The notes under the pieces were generated by a model. The model had not been told where the DNA came from, did not search any database, and was given only the letters and a program-made list of their open reading frames with translations. DNA of 64,000 bases from Prostheceraeus crozeri (lineage: Eukaryota; Platyhelminthes; Polycladida; Euryleptidae): the NCBI GenBank assembly GCA_907163375.1, contig CAJQUW010007886.1, positions 124,001 to 188,000 on the forward strand, read 5' to 3'. The number at the start of each line of letters is the position of its first letter. The first letter of the stretch is position 1. The position numbers were made by a program, and so were the translations under genes. Shown piece by piece: positions 49,236-59,633 of this stretch.

Positions 49236-50303
49236 CAGTGGTGGGTAACCCGCTACATATCGAGTGGCCCGTCAGTGCTTCTCATATCAAAAGTGGCCCG
49301 CGGACATTATTTGAATAGATGCTGTGAAAATGACTCACTCCGACTTCGACCTTAATCGGGAGGTGCATCTAGGGGTGAGGGATCCTCTTTAGAATTTCCA
49401 AAGTCATTAATTAACAACTATAAATGAGCTGTATGATGGCACAAAAAACAAAAATTCACATTCGAATAATCCAACCATGCTCCTTTCGTAATGAATATCA
49501 TCTCGCATAAGAGCAATATGGTCATCACCTGCGCGAGCTTATGCTAAGCCACATAGTATTCAATGCCCTGCTAAGCATGTTTGTCTACGTAATAAACCAC
49601 GCCTCAATGAACCTAGAAAGAGGCTATATTAATTAGACCTTACGACTACGAATGGAGGAATCCAACCGCAAGATTTTGACAGGCCAACATTTTCTCAAAT
49701 ATTCTAGCTGAATTTCGTTTGTATAATGTACAACTGCACTAATATATATTTCGTATACTCGATTGGCATTAGCACACGACTACCATTTGTGGAGTCCATG
49801 CATGCTTTTTGAAAGCCGCATGTGTTTGGGTGACACATGTGCACGTATGTAGCCTACATGTAGCATGATCAATAATTGCAGCAAAATCAATTTTATCTTG
49901 TGCGGCTTTCAGGCGGATAGTTGCACTGTTCTTACAGACTGTTGTTTTTCGATGAAATATCGTAATGTCGGTCAAATCACCAAGAAAGTCAAATTACCGT
50001 CTAATTGTACAAAAGAAAATCTTCCATGATTTGTTATAGGTCTATTCGCTCTTCAGTACTCACATGAATTATAGAAAGTATATTATGATTCCTTAATAAG
50101 CTTATTAAACAAATTAGTTACGCACAGTACTGCTGTATACATTGAAATGTAAAATTTTGTTATGTAATACAACCACTATACATGCACGTACGGTACAGCA
50201 GCCCATATGTGCACTTAAAAGTACAGAATAAAAGAATATTAAGCCTATACTACTGCCTTTTAAAATTGGTGGCCCGCTATCCCAACTTGGTTGCCCACCA
50301 TTG
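49236..50303. mobile_element. hAT-like MITE, simple copy of the 13.3-kb element
   Basis: The ends CAGTGGTGGGTAACCCG and (reverse complement of the right end) CAATGGTGGGCAACC are inverted. Flanks ATCTAGGC (49228-49235) and GAGTAGGC (50304-50311) share the last five of eight bases, a worn hAT-type target duplication. In reverse complement it aligns across its length with the element at 13275-16821, minus the 2.5-kb insertion. No open frame resembles a transposase, so it is non-autonomous. Confidence 0.85.
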
Positions 50304-50311
50304 GAGTAGGC

Positions 50312-51258
50312 CTATCTCCAAAATGTCATGCGAAGGTTTTGCGTCAAATAAAGTTGTTATACACTCCTATCTTCATTTGATAAGCGCATTATAGACTGCT
50401 AGGTGAAACAGTTGGTAATCTATCACTTTTCATTATAATCATTAACTGTAAATGCTGTGTGAATAGTCACATGTGATGAATGCGAGAACGAAGCCTCTTA
50501 ATTACTTCAGCAACAATTTCGAAGAGTATTACAATTGATGTTCAACATGTATCAAGCAAGTGCATGTCACGAAATTCATACGCTATTGAATAATTAATAA
50601 AATAAATTCAACTGCTTTGAATTTGATATTCATTTTCCCGTATTCATAAACTCCTCTCCTTCAAAAGTTCTGGTCTTAACTTTGCGTGATTTCAAATCCC
50701 ACGAACTTTAAACAACTTTTTCTATTGACGATGCGATAAAAGTGACATTGTAAAAAACCTCTGCCCTTGTCATCGTTCAATCAAATTTGTAGTTGAAAAA
50801 CGGCGATAGACTTTCCTCTGCACGGGAACACGCAGGCTATCAACAACTCAGTGGTTAGCGCTTCAACGGTAAAGATAGCAAGACTTTTCGTGGTCATATC
50901 ACTCGCTCGTGGGCTCATGGACACTATTTTATCTAACCAGTCATACGGGCGTTAATTGAGTGAAAGATATCCCAGACGACAAACTTATAAACATTTGCGT
51001 GTCGTGGGAAGCGGGTAGGGTGACATCGAGGTTCTGTAATTTGTACTGTACGGTTGGACGAATCCAGGTGTTAAAAACTCAAATGACTCATTAGCATTCG
51101 AATGAACATAGTGGAGGGCATGAATACTTGTTGCAACTTGTGTATTGCCGAATTCTTCCTTTCTTCCTCTCTAGTGTTAACCTGATAAGCGAATTAACGA
51201 GGCTTCGATGAAGATAGATGCAAATGTTCGAACATGGACAGCAAATCACCTGGTAACA
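50312..51258. other. Intergenic stretch with a tRNA-like box
   Basis: CAACTCAGTGGTTAGCGC (about 50848-50865) resembles a tRNA D-arm/A box but no B box follows at the usual distance. Nothing else is recognised. Confidence 0.35.
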
Positions 51259-51266
51259 CAGTGACG

Positions 51267-52325
51267 CAGGCCCGTAGCCACGAAGGGGCCTGCTGTTAAT
51301 TTTTGTGCCCCCTCTGCTAAAATAGTTGTCTATATGGTGTGGCGTTTTGTCCATGATGGACTTCAAGGCCATATCACAAATAGAAAAATGTACAGCAAAG
51401 ATTCGTACACTAGTTGCCAAACAGCAGGTCAACAGATATTTATGTAGTACTAGTAGATTACAAACACATTCCAAAAAGATTACAAGTATTTTTTTATGAG
51501 ATGGGATTTAAGCATGCGTTTGAAGCAAGAAAAGGACATGGGGGAGGTTAGAGAAGTGGGAAGAGAGTTCCACACGCCTCGGGAGGTGGAGGAGAAAGAC
51601 GACCGCCTAGGGTCGGGTGTCGAGTAAATGGGGTACGAAGTTTAGCAGTGCCTATCCGTAGAATTCAATCGATTTCTTCATTATCCTTTACTATAGCAGT
51701 GTCAGGATTGCTTTGATTTCAAGTTTACATGATTAATTTGCATTTGGAGACAACAATTCATATGAAATATTTGAATCCTAAAATGTCTGTGAAAGAATCA
51801 TCTTCACTCTCTCACGATGTCCTTCTTTTTTTGAACCCTCTCGATGCAGTACCAATAGAAAAATGATTGGATTTTCTAAATTGATGTTCTGTTTGTGAAG
51901 TGATCATGTTCTGCAAGATCATATAGTGATTTAATACTCAAACTCATAGAAAAGGCTTCATGCAGTCTCAAATCGTCTGATATAATGTAATACATTCAAA
52001 TAAAATTAGGCTGCAACATATTCATAATGTTTTTTCTAATAATTATGCAACTTGTAATTTCATGTATGCCTATAAGCGTATGCGACAGTTGATCATTGCA
52101 AGAAAATATATAGATATACAGATACACAGGAGTTTGCATTATCATGCATTAGAGTCTTTCATTACATAATTAACTAACTTAAAAAAAGAATCATTTAAAC
52201 AACAAATGCAGATACTATTAATTCAAGATTGTAGTCTTTTCATGTTTGATGATGTTCACATCAACTTTCTCTCCTTTGGAGCAATGGCCCACCCCCCGTG
52301 TAGATCAGGTCTGGTTACGGGCCTG
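51267..52325. mobile_element. hAT-like MITE, 1.06 kb, CAGGCCCGTAGCCA ends
   Basis: The left end CAGGCCCGTAGCCACGAAGG and the right end (reverse complement CAGGCCCGTAACCAGACC) are inverted. Flanks CAGTGACG (51259-51266) and CAATGAGG (52326-52333) agree at 6 of 8 bases, a hAT-length duplication. CAGGCCCGTAGCCA-type ends recur in animal hAT MITEs. A GC-richer block (51530-51640) has no recognisable reading frame. No transposase. Confidence 0.82.
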
Positions 52326-52636
52326 CAATGAGGTATACAAGAAATCAGTTCATCACCAATCAGCTTGACTCAAAAATATTATATAAGCTCTTGGATAATT
52401 TGAATATGCGCTCATTAAAGGGGTTCTAGTACTGGCTGCGACCCAATTTCTGCCCTTGATTATGTGCCCCGAAATCTCATTCTACGGGCTCGAACACAGC
52501 AGTTGATATTTTATGCTATTCGAACTTATCCTCATCAATATTGAGAACATTTTGTCATAACTCTAAGAAATCACTTCTCATGCGTTCACTTCTTCTGCAC
52601 ATAATGCCCCAAATACAGATTTTTGAAAGGCGAAAT

Positions 52637-52825
52637 GTGGTTTATTTCGACTTCTAAAAAGCTTTTGATGAAATTGATCACCAAGAACTCCTTCACAGTA
52701 TCCAATGTCCGAACTTACAGCATGATTTCACATCATGGCTGCCCAGTTATTCTACTTACTTCAGTAAGCGGTGTGTACGCGTGTTACTTCAAAACCGCGT
52801 GTACGAGTCAGCGTCAAAGTGACAT
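52637..52825 (+). pseudogene. Non-LTR retrotransposon reverse transcriptase fragment
   Basis: The frame from 52637 reads VVYFDF, a TAA, then KAFDEIDHQELLHSI. It is followed after a short gap by a SWLPSYSTYF stretch and, in a shifted frame, RCVRVLLQNRVYESAS. This is the DFxKAFDxVDH...WLxSYLxxRxQxV block of LINE reverse transcriptases. It is a fragment of some 190 bp, broken by an in-frame stop and at least one frame change, with no other part of the element recognised next to it. Confidence 0.7.
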
Positions 52826-53051
52826 GAAGACGGCATGACATTAAAAACGATCCGCTTGATATAGAAAATCTCAATGGAAGTGGACGACTTTTATTTCATA
52901 CTGCACTGACCAGGATGTCTGATGCATCAAATTTGTCATGCTAATATAAAGCAGCTGTCCATTGTCGATATCTTTGGCATAGTTGATGCATTTCAAATTC
53001 GACCTTTTATCGCTATCAAGCAATTCTTTCTGACTAAATTTTGAAGCAAAA

Positions 53052-54115
53052 ATGTCGCAATCAGAGTTTGTAAAAGGAATGGCTGTTGGAGTGCTACGAT
53101 GTGGAAAGAGTTGTAGGTTTGTTGGACGGAAGTTGGGTTTGTCACACTCCACTGTGAGCAGGTAGTGGAGTCGATGGAACAATGATGGAAATGTTAAAAG
53201 AAGGAAAGGATCAGGCAGACCGAGATTGACAAACAATGCTACCGATAGGAAGTTGGTTATCTCAGCAAAGCGCAATCGCTTTAAGAGTGTTCCTCGACTG
53301 GCCATCAGCTGGAAAGCTGCAGCAAGAATTGCATGCAGTATACGAACAGCATATCGCCGTCTAGCAGAAGCGGGCCTGGGGTCATACCGGCCTGCTGTAA
53401 GAATTCCTCTAAGTAAGTAATGCGAGAATTTCACACAATGACATTGTTTCACTGCCAATTATTTTCTCCGCAGGTCTCGAACACAAGCGAAAGCGTGTGG
53501 AATGGTGTGAGCAGCATCTGTCGTGGAGCACAGAGGAATGGCGTCAAGTGCTGTGGACGGATGAATCCCGTTTCACTTTGGATTTTCACGATGGTCGCAT
53601 TAGAGTGCATTGAATGGTTGGTGAGAGGTATTCACCCTGCTGCATATCTGAGCATAACCGCTATGGTGGTGGTAGCGTGATGATCTGGGCCGGTATCTGG
53701 TACGGAGGTCGAACTGTCGCAGTCACAGTCATTGTGAATGGGAACTTGAACGGAGAGCGATATTTATCGAATATCATATCTCCAATCGTCATCCCAACGG
53801 TAAATGAACTCAACCTCATATTCCAGGATGACAACGCTCGACCACACAGAGCTCATTGTGTAACAACAGCGATAGTGAGATCATTGGCCTTCACACTCCC
53901 CCGACCTGTCTCCGATCGAACATGCTTGGGATGAACTTGGTCGGAAAGTGGGAGATGCATATGATCATCCGCCATCAACACTGAGAGCTCTTTCAGAGAG
54001 ACTCATCGATCAGTGGTCATTGCTGGATCAGGAACGGCTTGATCATCTTTGCGACTCGATGTCGACGAGACTTCAAAGCTGCATTTCAGTGCGGGGAGGA
54101 CATACTCGGTACTAA
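53052..54115 (+). pseudogene. Tc1-like DDE transposase with a probable 61-bp intron
   Basis: The ATG at 53052 opens an N-terminal helix-turn-helix (MSQSEFVKGMAVGVLRCGKS...GLSHSTVSR), then a GRPR-type linker (KGSGRPRLTNNATDRKLV), the second DNA-binding fold and RLAEAGLGSYRPAVRIPLS. After an apparent intron come LEHKRKRVEWCEQHLSWS, LWTDESRFTL (first catalytic Asp), GGGSVMIWAGIWYGGRT, IFQDDNARPHRAH (second Asp) and, after a frame change with some loss of sequence, HSPDLSPIEHAWDELGRKV (catalytic Glu). It ends at TAA 54113-54115. In-frame stops lie at the TVSR-WSRWN junction and before MVGERYSP. Cut-and-paste transposition at TA sites is the family role; this copy cannot make an intact enzyme. Confidence 0.92.
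53413..53473 (+). other. Probable 61-bp intron in the Tc1-like transposase
   Basis: The segment begins GTAAGTAATG, ends TTATTTTCTCCGCAG and lies between IPLS and LEHKRK. Removing it joins the two halves in phase 1 (A|GT giving Ser) exactly where other Tc1 transposases are continuous. Retained, it shifts the frame, since 61 is not a multiple of three. Confidence 0.72.
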
Positions 54116-54232
54116 TGTCTCCCATTTATTCAAATATAATGTTTTATATATAAAATGCTGTCTTATAATTCATGAGTGTGAGTGGAATAAAGTTCATATA
54201 TTTGAGAGGAGCATTTTTTATGTCAGGCAGTA

Positions 54233-57145
54233 TATATATATAGGGATCCCACTAGCGTCCATGCCTGTTAGACTGCAAATCACATCCTTCTGGTTTTGTT
54301 AACCGTCAGCCTATATGGATAAATTAGCTTGCGGTCATTCGACCATTTAGGGAGTTACGAAATCAAAAGTTCTTGATGACATAGAAGTGATAAGAAATAA
54401 CCGACATTGACTCTATTTTGCGGCGGTCATTTGCGATTAATATGCAGCTGATCGTCAACAAAACCACCGGTTTCGTAGAGGTTGGGAGGTGTAACGTCTT
54501 GCATTTGATCCCGAGTGTCATCTTTCACGATTGAGGATGTTCCTTGGCCAATAAACTACTCAGAGAAATTCCTATACATTCATCAATGCATTAATCTATT
54601 AATCAAGCTCTCGTTTCCTTATTTTTCCTGTATCCGTCTATGCATGTTTTCATATCCGACTTCACTAGGTGACAACTCCTTTTACCCAAAAATGTGTATT
54701 ATGTCTTCCTCTGTCTTTTCTGATTGACATCTTATCTGCTCTGTCATGTGTTATCTACTTTTATTTAGATTTGTATTGCATTCCAATTTTCTATTTGAAT
54801 TTCCCATCTGACGTTTCTCTCTCTTTCCTATCCTAATGAAGTAGGATTATGCGATCACGCAATGAATGTCAAAAAGAATTCAATCTGCTTGATTTACATC
54901 TGGAGGACCAGGGTTAAAGCCTAGGTAAGATCAAACCTAAGACTTTTAGGATAAGCATATTACTCTGCTTTCTGTCTGCTTTCTTTCTACGCACTCAGAA
55001 CAAAGGATGAGAGTGGAGTAAATGAAGAATTCGCTTAGTGCCGCTGAGGCTAAGAAAGTTTATCTTTGTCTACCGGGTCATGAAAATCTCACAGCGATTT
55101 CTTGTCCCGTTTCGTTGTGAGATTTCTTGCAAAGTTTTCGCCGCTAATATATCAAAGAGCTGTAAATGAAGATGGACTGGTCTTCATTACGTAGGCCCTG
55201 CCTTTCACACGTCACTGTGGTTGGATGTCGGCTTTGAATGATACAAAAAGATTCCTGAGCATGATTTATACATGAAAATGCATTAACTGCATTCTACCTA
55301 CATAGTTTGAAATTGATCAAGTGCATGAAGTTCAATGAAATGCATTTATCCATCAAATCGAATTCATGTTCACACTTTGACCGCTATAAATGACCCCCAA
55401 CTACCTGGGAATTCATTTTGTTTATCACTGCAACATTGCATGCAGCAACAAAAATAACTAATTGCAATTCAAGACTTCTGATAAATGTCCGAGATGCTCA
55501 GAGGCCGCTGTTAGATAAGGAATCGGTTGACTGGGCTTCACACTGCCACTGATTGCCAATTCAAGGAAATATGCGTTCGATTTCTGATCGTAAATCACCT
55601 GGAAATGCCATTTTGCAGAAATCTGACAGTTGCTTGGCTACAAATGGAGAAGCATTTTGGTTCTTACTATAAATACGAAGTTCATTGACTACATCAGTGA
55701 ACTAACTGCAATTTAGATTTTTATAAATGACTTGAACCTTGCTATCGGTGAATGATCAATTTCATTAGGAACATCAATGAATAGTTCACGTGGAGTTGAC
55801 CAGTTCGCATTACCGTTTCGAAGAGATATCTATTACAATATTGCTGTTTATCATAACCAACCTCTATACACATAGGCATTTCGTTCTTTGTGTTAGGTAA
55901 AACCAGACTTTGAAGCGATTCTGAAAATTAATTTCCATTTATTTGCGAAGATGTGAAAATTAATAAAACAGAGTGGTAAGTTAGAGTTCTTGGGCACATA
56001 TATTGGGCTCTGAAAGTCCCCTCTGATGATGTTTCTATGATTTATTCGCTCCCAAAATTACTTTGCGACACAAACGATGCATGGCCGCTTCAATGATGGA
56101 ATCAGTTTTACCAACTCGGTCATGTTACTATTAATAGCACTTAAAGTTTGAATTTAATTTTCTTTTAAAAGAATCGATCACTTGGGAATCGATGGTAGAT
56201 GGCTTCAATTAAACGATGCGTTTTGTTCAGCCGTCTGAAAGTGTTTTAAGACAGTGTTGAGAGCATGCTTGACTGCATCAGGATAGCTTAGCGGCTCTGA
56301 ATACTCAAATAGAGATTTTTGAGAACACATGTGAGTTACATATCGTACAGAAAAATACAACAGCTGCATCCTTGTGAATGAATGCCCTGAATATATTGTA
56401 ATGCATGAGAATCTGTCAACCTTTTTGACCTATGATCGACTATTTGTAGCAGAAAACTGACAGTACTACTTATAAAGCTAATATTTAGTGCCTAAAGTAT
56501 GCTTAGCACGGTTTTAAGCATGTTGATATTATTCATATAACAATGCTTCGAAGATATTATAAATTCCAGGATTTTATAATTTGTTCGTTATATAAAACAA
56601 TATAAATGGAACGAACAAATTGTAAAATCCTCGAATACAAAAATACAACAGCACAAGAAAATAACTAAACGGAAAATAGATAACAATCAGACAATCAGTG
56701 GATGAATAAAAATGTTCTATGAATTACTATATCCCTTTCCCATACATCTCAGACAACACTGACTCACGGATAAAACGAACGCGTTTTTAACAGTATAGAC
56801 TTAATGTTCGACTAACAAGACGCAATAAAACACTTCGTCAACAACTGAAACAAAATGAAACAAGTACAACACTACCATGCTCCCTTGCAAACTGCAAAAT
56901 GAAAAATAAAAATTATGCAACCAAAGAAACATCATCTACAAAATCAACTGCACTAAGTGTGATGAATTTTAAATTGGCAGCAATGCGACCTCCTCACGTC
57001 CGCCTCAAGTAACATACCACAAATCCTTCATCTTCCGTATTTAAGCACATTCGAATGTGTCAAGCACGACATTCTGCATTTTATTTTGTACATCGTTCGT
57101 TATATAATTATTATGAATTATATTATTAATATACTACTAATCTTT
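54233..57145. other. Intergenic stretch, pyrimidine tract and hairpin
   Basis: A loosely C/T-rich tract lies at about 54600-54835. GGATAGCTTAGCGGCTCTGA near 56280-56299 is another tRNA A-box-like word without a B box. A strong hairpin sits at 56566-56633. No gene is recognised. Confidence 0.45.
56566..56633. repeat. Hairpin with 24-bp arms
   Basis: AGGATTTTATAATTTGTTCG pairs with CGAACAAATTGTAAAATCCT with one mismatch, extending to about 24 bases per arm around a 20-base AT-rich loop. Confidence 0.75.
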
Positions 57146-57149
57146 TTTT

Positions 57150-58411
57150 AGAATTAATCGAAAAAGCCTTTATTAGCATTAAAACACAAAAACAAGAAAG
57201 CAAAGCAAATCAAAAGTCAGTACAAATCGGGAAGTGCAGATCCGGGTGCCGGAAGGGTCTCAAGAATGCATGCACAGTTCCCTATTTGAATGGCAATAGC
57301 GAGGCGTTGGCGCAAGTAAAGCCATGCGTCTTTCTCGCCGGTCTTGGCGGCAATACGGCTTCCAAGTTTCCTCAGAAAGGAGAATGTCTGTTCGCCGTAA
57401 GCACCGTAAGTTTCTGCGGATACGGGCTGGAATGCGAAGTTCTCATAGAGGTCACAGTATTTCACCGACTTTCTCTTCTCCACCGCTGTCGCCACTGATC
57501 CGCCACTTGAAGTCGTAGAGCTCCAGGATTTCGCGGATGGATGTGCACACGTGACATCCCACGCGATCGGCTTTCCGAGCTCCCACGGGGACAGGCTGAT
57601 GCCATCCAGCTTCAGGTTCTTGTCCAGCAGCAGTCCAGTAGGCTCCAGCATAGTGGGCAGCTGGATGGAGTGCATCGCCCGGTCCATCACCTCGTTCATC
57701 AGCGTATGGCGCAGATGTCGGCCCTTGCTGCGGTGACAGACGAAGCCGTGCGCGCCACCGCCGACCGCCTTAGAGCCACAACGAGCGCAGATGTGCTCAA
57801 TGGATACGGGGGCTCTCATGCGGATGGCAGAAGCGACGTGGAGTTGGTCGTCCGTCAAATGAAGACCGAGTGATGTGGACGGTAGGACGTTAATCCAATC
57901 GCCCGATCCCTTTGAGGCGCAGGAGAGCAGTCGCGTGCTGTCAAGCAGCTTGGAACTTCGGAGGAGGTCGTCGTAGGACTGGCGGTGAAGCGGAAGTGTA
58001 TGATTTCTGCTTGGTAAGGGGTTGCAGTGGATATGATGGGACTGAACACTGCGAGTACCAATGTTCGAGCGCTGTGTCGTGTGACTTCGTTTCCTCGAGC
58101 TTCCAGTGACATGAAATAAGCTGACAAACAGAGTCTGAAGCATACAGGGAAGATAAGAATGCTGAAGCAGCTATGAAGGACGCCGAGGAAATACCCAGTC
58201 CACTTAACTTGGCTGGGAGCGTAACTTGTCTCTTTTGAAAATCGCTCAACTCAACATTCAAAATGGAAGACACAACATGCATCATCGATTCATCAATAAG
58301 TAGAAGAAGGTCCGTTCTTGTAAACGAAGGTGACGTTCGTAATAGATGAAGGAGCTTAGGCAAATAAAAACAGTTGCGCAAAATAAAACAGTTAATAAAA
58401 ACAGTTATCAA
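57150..58411 (-). mobile_element. 5'-truncated non-LTR retrotransposon with CCHC and REL-like domain
   Basis: Only the 3' part of the element remains, on the minus strand. The upstream frame (58411-57941) carries the end of a reverse transcriptase region, LPAKLSGLGISSASFIAASA, which resembles the LPxxxGGLGIxSA...A..AFLSS block. A second, overlapping frame (to 57217) carries GSGDWINVLPSTSLGLHLTD, a zinc-binding CARCG...HGFVC...GRHLRH motif, then LEPTGLLL...KLDGISLSPW...WDVT, which looks like the PD-(D/E)xK restriction-like endonuclease of R2-type LINEs, and a conserved C-terminus FLRKLGSRIAAKTGE...RLAIAIQIGN. The two frames mean at least one frame break. AATAAA and a short A-run follow the stop near 57150-57175. 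Similar C-termini are widespread in invertebrate retroelements. The PD motif here reads LD, so the nuclease is probably dead. Confidence 0.8.
58362..58406. repeat. Short tandem AAATAAAACAGTT repeat
   Basis: Three copies of (A)AATAAAA(A)CAGTT lie at 58362-58375, 58381-58393 and 58394-58406, exactly at the 5' truncation edge of the retroelement. They may mark the integration junction. Confidence 0.6.
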
Positions 58412-58768
58412 TATTATTATAAATCATATGTAAATTTCGCTATATGATTTTATACATCTGAACATAAGACAATAGTTGACATCTCAAAAATTCCTGGCTC
58501 TTTCCAACCAAAAATATTATGTCATGACTATTCAGGGCATCTTCCAAGTACAGCACTATAAAATTGGAAGAAACCGGCGCTGTCGCCGTGTGATGCCGTC
58601 ACTCTGAACACACAGAAGACTTGGGCATCGCTTTTTACGGATACATATATATGCAGGAGCACGAACGAGCTGGTGTTCATAAGCTCTGCGAAGAGCAAAG
58701 CAGAAAGCGATTGTGGGAAAATGGATAGAAATGGAAAATTCGATACGTATAGAATCGGATAAAAATTC

Positions 58769-59623
58769 TAGGCTTACCGTTGGGATGAATTTCCAGTCCA
58801 ATCCCAATGAGAATTTCCATTGGGATCCCAATAGATCCCAATCCCAACAGCCTGCCTTAGAGCTAAAAACGTACACAAGTTGACCCCAAGCTCCATCGGT
58901 GCTTACCGCTTAGACCTACCATATCTGCTACCTTTTGCATTGACGAAGGCTACGGACGTATGCCTAGGACTATACTGGCCTTGATATTAATAGAGGCTTT
59001 AGTCGATTTTACACAATTATGTATAATAGGCCTACTGTATGGCTAAATTATGCACCGAGACTGCCTTCACCTGGAATCTTATAGGGGCCTACGTGTGTAG
59101 CTGATGTGTATGTACGAGCTACAGACACTTCGTATTAATTAAGCCTATATCGGATAATGCAGTGTTAATAAACAGCTTGCCACTCGGGCTCTTTTTCAAG
59201 CCATTGTTCCTGCGCAGTGTGACACCGTCACAGTGTCATCCTATTACCCGTTTCAATGCCTCATACGCACGCGCAAAGCATGAGTCGAGGCACAAGAAGT
59301 CCTCTGAATTAAGCCACTATTTTTAGCAACTAGGGAAGTCAAGGCCTTACAGCAGGGTTCAAGCTGACTGTGTCAATTTGTGTGAATCACACTAAGAGCT
59401 CTCAATACTCGAATTCGAGAGAGGCAACGTCAGACTGAAGACACAACAAGATGAACTGCTCAGCACAACCAGAAAAAATTTGAAACGTGCTGACTAATGT
59501 CAACGATTACATGTATATTTTGTTGGTAGAGGTCTTATTGGGATCTATTTGGATTTATTGGGATTGGGGTGAATTTTTTGTACCCAGTCCCAACCCAATC
59601 CCCCAATCCCAATGACAAGCCTG
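58769..59623. mobile_element. 855-bp non-autonomous element with long imperfect TIRs
   Basis: The left end TAGGCTTACCGTTGGGAT and the right end (reverse complement CAGGCTTGTCATTGGGAT) open inverted repeats of roughly 85-100 bp built of TTGGGATC/GATCCCAA words. Flanks ATAAAAATTC (58759-58768) and ATAAAAAGTC (59624-59633) match at 9 of 10 bases. Long inverted repeats plus a 9-10-bp duplication point to a Mutator-like element. No transposase is present; the inner 650 bp show no coding signal. Confidence 0.75.
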
Positions 59624-59633
59624 ATAAAAAGTC

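Larger units (their letters stand above)
52901..54230 (+). mobile_element. Tc1-like transposon, 1.33 kb, broken
   Basis: It encodes a Tc1-type transposase on the plus strand. Probable ends are CTGCACTGAC at 52901 and (reverse complement) CTGCCTGACA at 54230, each next to a TA dinucleotide (52899-52900, 54231-54232). The inverted repeats are short and worn, so exact ends are tentative, but 1.3 kb is the usual length for the family. Confidence 0.72.

Noticed and set aside
52871-53458. 195-codon minus-strand frame, one of the longest in the window
   Set aside because: It is antisense to the Tc1-like transposase N-terminus, which has clear homology on the plus strand.
57286-58109. Several plus-strand frames over the retroelement
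   Set aside because: Shadows of the minus-strand reverse transcriptase and nuclease frames, which carry the conserved motifs.
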